From NCBI GenBank assembly GCA_028278505.1, contig JANQEG010000016.1, positions 1 to 56,408 on the forward strand: a stretch of 56,408 bases of DNA, in the 5' to 3' direction. This document shows positions 55,232 to 56,408 of this stretch, piece by piece. The DNA comes from Rhodobiaceae bacterium (GTDB lineage Bacteria > Pseudomonadota > Alphaproteobacteria > Rhizobiales > JAKPQE01). The translations under genes and the position numbers were made by a program. The notes beneath the pieces are model-generated. The model was not told where the DNA came from, searched no databases, and saw only the letters and a list, made by a program, of their open reading frames with translations. Position 1 is the stretch's first letter; every line of letters begins with the position of its first letter.

Positions 55232-55628
55232 GTTCTGCCCTCGACACCGACTGCCCGGGATTATCAATTTCAACGTGCAGGTCTGGCTCGATTTACCTTA
55301 ATCCGAGTTTTATTCTTGTTATCATGGACATGCCCACACCCCGGAGCTATTTAAGATTCGACCAAAAAACCCGAAGAAACGGGCCGAAACAACAGCGCAT
55401 GAGAATAGTGCAAATTCGCATATCGGTTCCATTCGGTGCATAACCGTGCACAATTTGGCGATTGGATAGGTGTTGGTGTACTAAACACTGGTGAAATGAG
55501 GTAGATCATCACCTATGGGAATAATGTGGAATAGCGGCGTCGGTTGCGATATCCATTTTGTCTACCGGGCCGTGAACTGAGAATGGCAGGCTGTTGAATC
55601 CTGCCGGCAACGAAAAAGGTTCTGCTGT
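55232..55628. other. AT-rich intergenic region, probable promoter of XRE regulator
   Basis: No gene is seen. The region is AT-rich compared with its surroundings. GTGT-ACTAA-ACAC at 55476-55488 is a small dyad that could be an operator of the downstream regulator. A TGCATAACCGTGCACAATTT stretch lies just before it. A polar leader RNA is possible; no known RNA motif is recognised. Confidence 0.35.
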
Positions 55629-56027
55629 ATGTCGAAAGCGGGAAAGAATCCGATCGATGCGCATGTCGGACAGAGACTGCGTATTCGTCGTCGAATGCTA
55701 GGTTTGCGTCAGGAGACTCTCGCTGAGCAGCTCGGACTCTCCTTTCAACAGGTGTATCGCTACGAGACCGGCGACGTCCGGATCACGGCCGGACGCCTGT
55801 TGAAGATATCCCAACTTCTCGACGTTCCCGTGTCCTACTTTTTCGAAGGGCTGGGCACGTCGACGGAACCGGGCGAGGACGCGGAGTCGGCGTTGCTGAC
55901 GAAGGCGTGCGCAACCACCGCAGGCATGCGGATCGTCCGCTCCGTCGCAGCGCTGGAAGATGAGAATATCCGCCGCAAGATCGCCGACCTGATCGAAGCA
56001 GTCGCCGAATCGGGCCAGTCCGTCTGA
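55629..56027 (+). CDS. XRE-family helix-turn-helix regulator
   Basis: The 132 residues have an N-terminal XRE/Cro-type HTH (HVGQRLRIRRRMLGLRQETL, then AEQLGLSFQQVYRYETGDV, residues about 12-65) with the linker VPVSYFFEGLG seen in many rhizobial regulators, and a C-terminal helical part (IVRSVAALEDENIRRKIADL). Targets are unknown; neighbours are the cyclase operon upstream and undetermined DNA downstream. The long AT-rich leader suggests regulated expression. Confidence 0.9.
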   Translation: MSKAGKNPIDAHVGQRLRIRRRMLGLRQETLAEQLGLSFQQVYRYETGDVRITAGRLLKISQLLDVPVSYFFEGLGTSTEPGEDAESALLTKACATTAGMRIVRSVAALEDENIRRKIADLIEAVAESGQSV

Positions 56028-56408
56028 TCGGCGCAGCGGCCCGGGCGGCGTGTCCGGGGCGCACACCGAAGGCTGATCTCGACGTCGCGGCAAGGCCGCG
56101 GCGGCATCTTCTTTCCTTGCACGTATAATCACGCTTCAGCGGAAGACCGTCAGCCCGACGATTTGGGCCGACGCAAATCCGTTCGGCGAGACGTCGACCT
56201 TTGTCCGCCCGATTGTCTTCAGCCGGTCACCGCCGTAATACACCCCTGAAATGACATTGCGCCGGGTCCGGCGCGATTGCGTTAGAGCGTGTCATGGCTA
56301 GCTTGGATCAATTCTGTTTGTTTCCGGCGCGGCGATCCGCCAGGAGCGGCTTGCAGCGCGGAGTGGGGCTCCGGGCAAAAGCCGCGACACCGCGGGCGCC
56401 CGCCGGAA
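56028..56408. other. Window end without a clear gene
   Basis: The stretch after the regulator holds no convincing complete gene. On the minus strand a short frame ending in TGA at 56136 reads plausibly as a C-terminal peptide (VYYGGDRLKTIGRTKVDVSP, then NGFASAQIVGLTVFR) but has no ATG start, only GTG at 56243, and an upstream in-frame stop near 56295. It may be a gene remnant. Bases from about 56280 are intergenic in character. Confidence 0.35.

Overview
The window is chromosomal DNA of a GC-rich alphaproteobacterium, most likely of the order Hyphomicrobiales (Rhizobiales). I infer this from the divergent acnA / ccmAB-ccmCDG block, the etfB-etfA-hbd block, the adenosyltransferase next to a HIG1-domain gene, GC-rich codon use, and mosaic palindromic intergenic repeats. 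The thiosulfate-oxidation (sox) cluster marks a sulfur oxidiser. soxCD are not in the cluster, as in many organisms that store sulfur, but they could lie elsewhere. Species cannot be named from the sequence alone.

Layout. 1-1653: 3' part of htpG. 1.7-4.6 kb: a visibly AT-rich island on the minus strand with an orphan membrane-anchored protein, two copies of an 88-base palindromic element around a gene remnant, a radical SAM/SPASM enzyme with an N-terminal PqqD-like domain, and directly upstream of it a 101-residue peptide ending in a Cys-rich, seven-glycine tail. I read the last two as a RiPP maturase and its precursor; this is the strongest candidate for an undescribed system. 4.8-12.9 kb: DUF1223 protein, aconitase, cytochrome c maturation genes ccmA, B, C, D, G and a Nudix hydrolase. 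13.2-16.2 kb: LysR regulator diverging from phnW-phnX (2-aminoethylphosphonate breakdown). 16.2-22.8 kb: tamA-tamB (outer-membrane assembly).

23.4-31.6 kb: sox cluster: a YeeE/YedE sulfur transporter, soxS, soxV, a helical periplasmic protein of unknown role, soxW, then soxXYZA, a terminator, and soxB. SoxV and SoxW would supply reductant to the periplasm, SoxYZ carries the sulfur substrate, SoxXA couples it and SoxB hydrolyses off sulfate. A related AT-rich motif recurs in the soxS-soxV and soxW-soxX gaps and may be the operator of a regulator encoded elsewhere.

31.8-43.1 kb: housekeeping genes: endonuclease/phosphatase-family protein, Ppx/GppA, rlmE, 3-hydroxybutyryl-CoA dehydrogenase, etfA, etfB, rhomboid protease, cobalamin adenosyltransferase, HIG1 protein, SDR, typA. 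43.3-55.2 kb: an exported barrel-like protein, then a minus-strand operon of four glycosyltransferases and a polysaccharide deacetylase-like protein. Diverging from it is a plus-strand operon of an aberrant ABC exporter, a lone cyclic-nucleotide-binding domain, a metallo-beta-lactamase-fold hydrolase and a membrane-bound class III nucleotide cyclase. The last block looks like a cyclic-nucleotide-controlled export or cell-surface polysaccharide system. 55.6-56.0 kb: XRE-family regulator. No rRNA, tRNA, CRISPR array or transposase gene was found.
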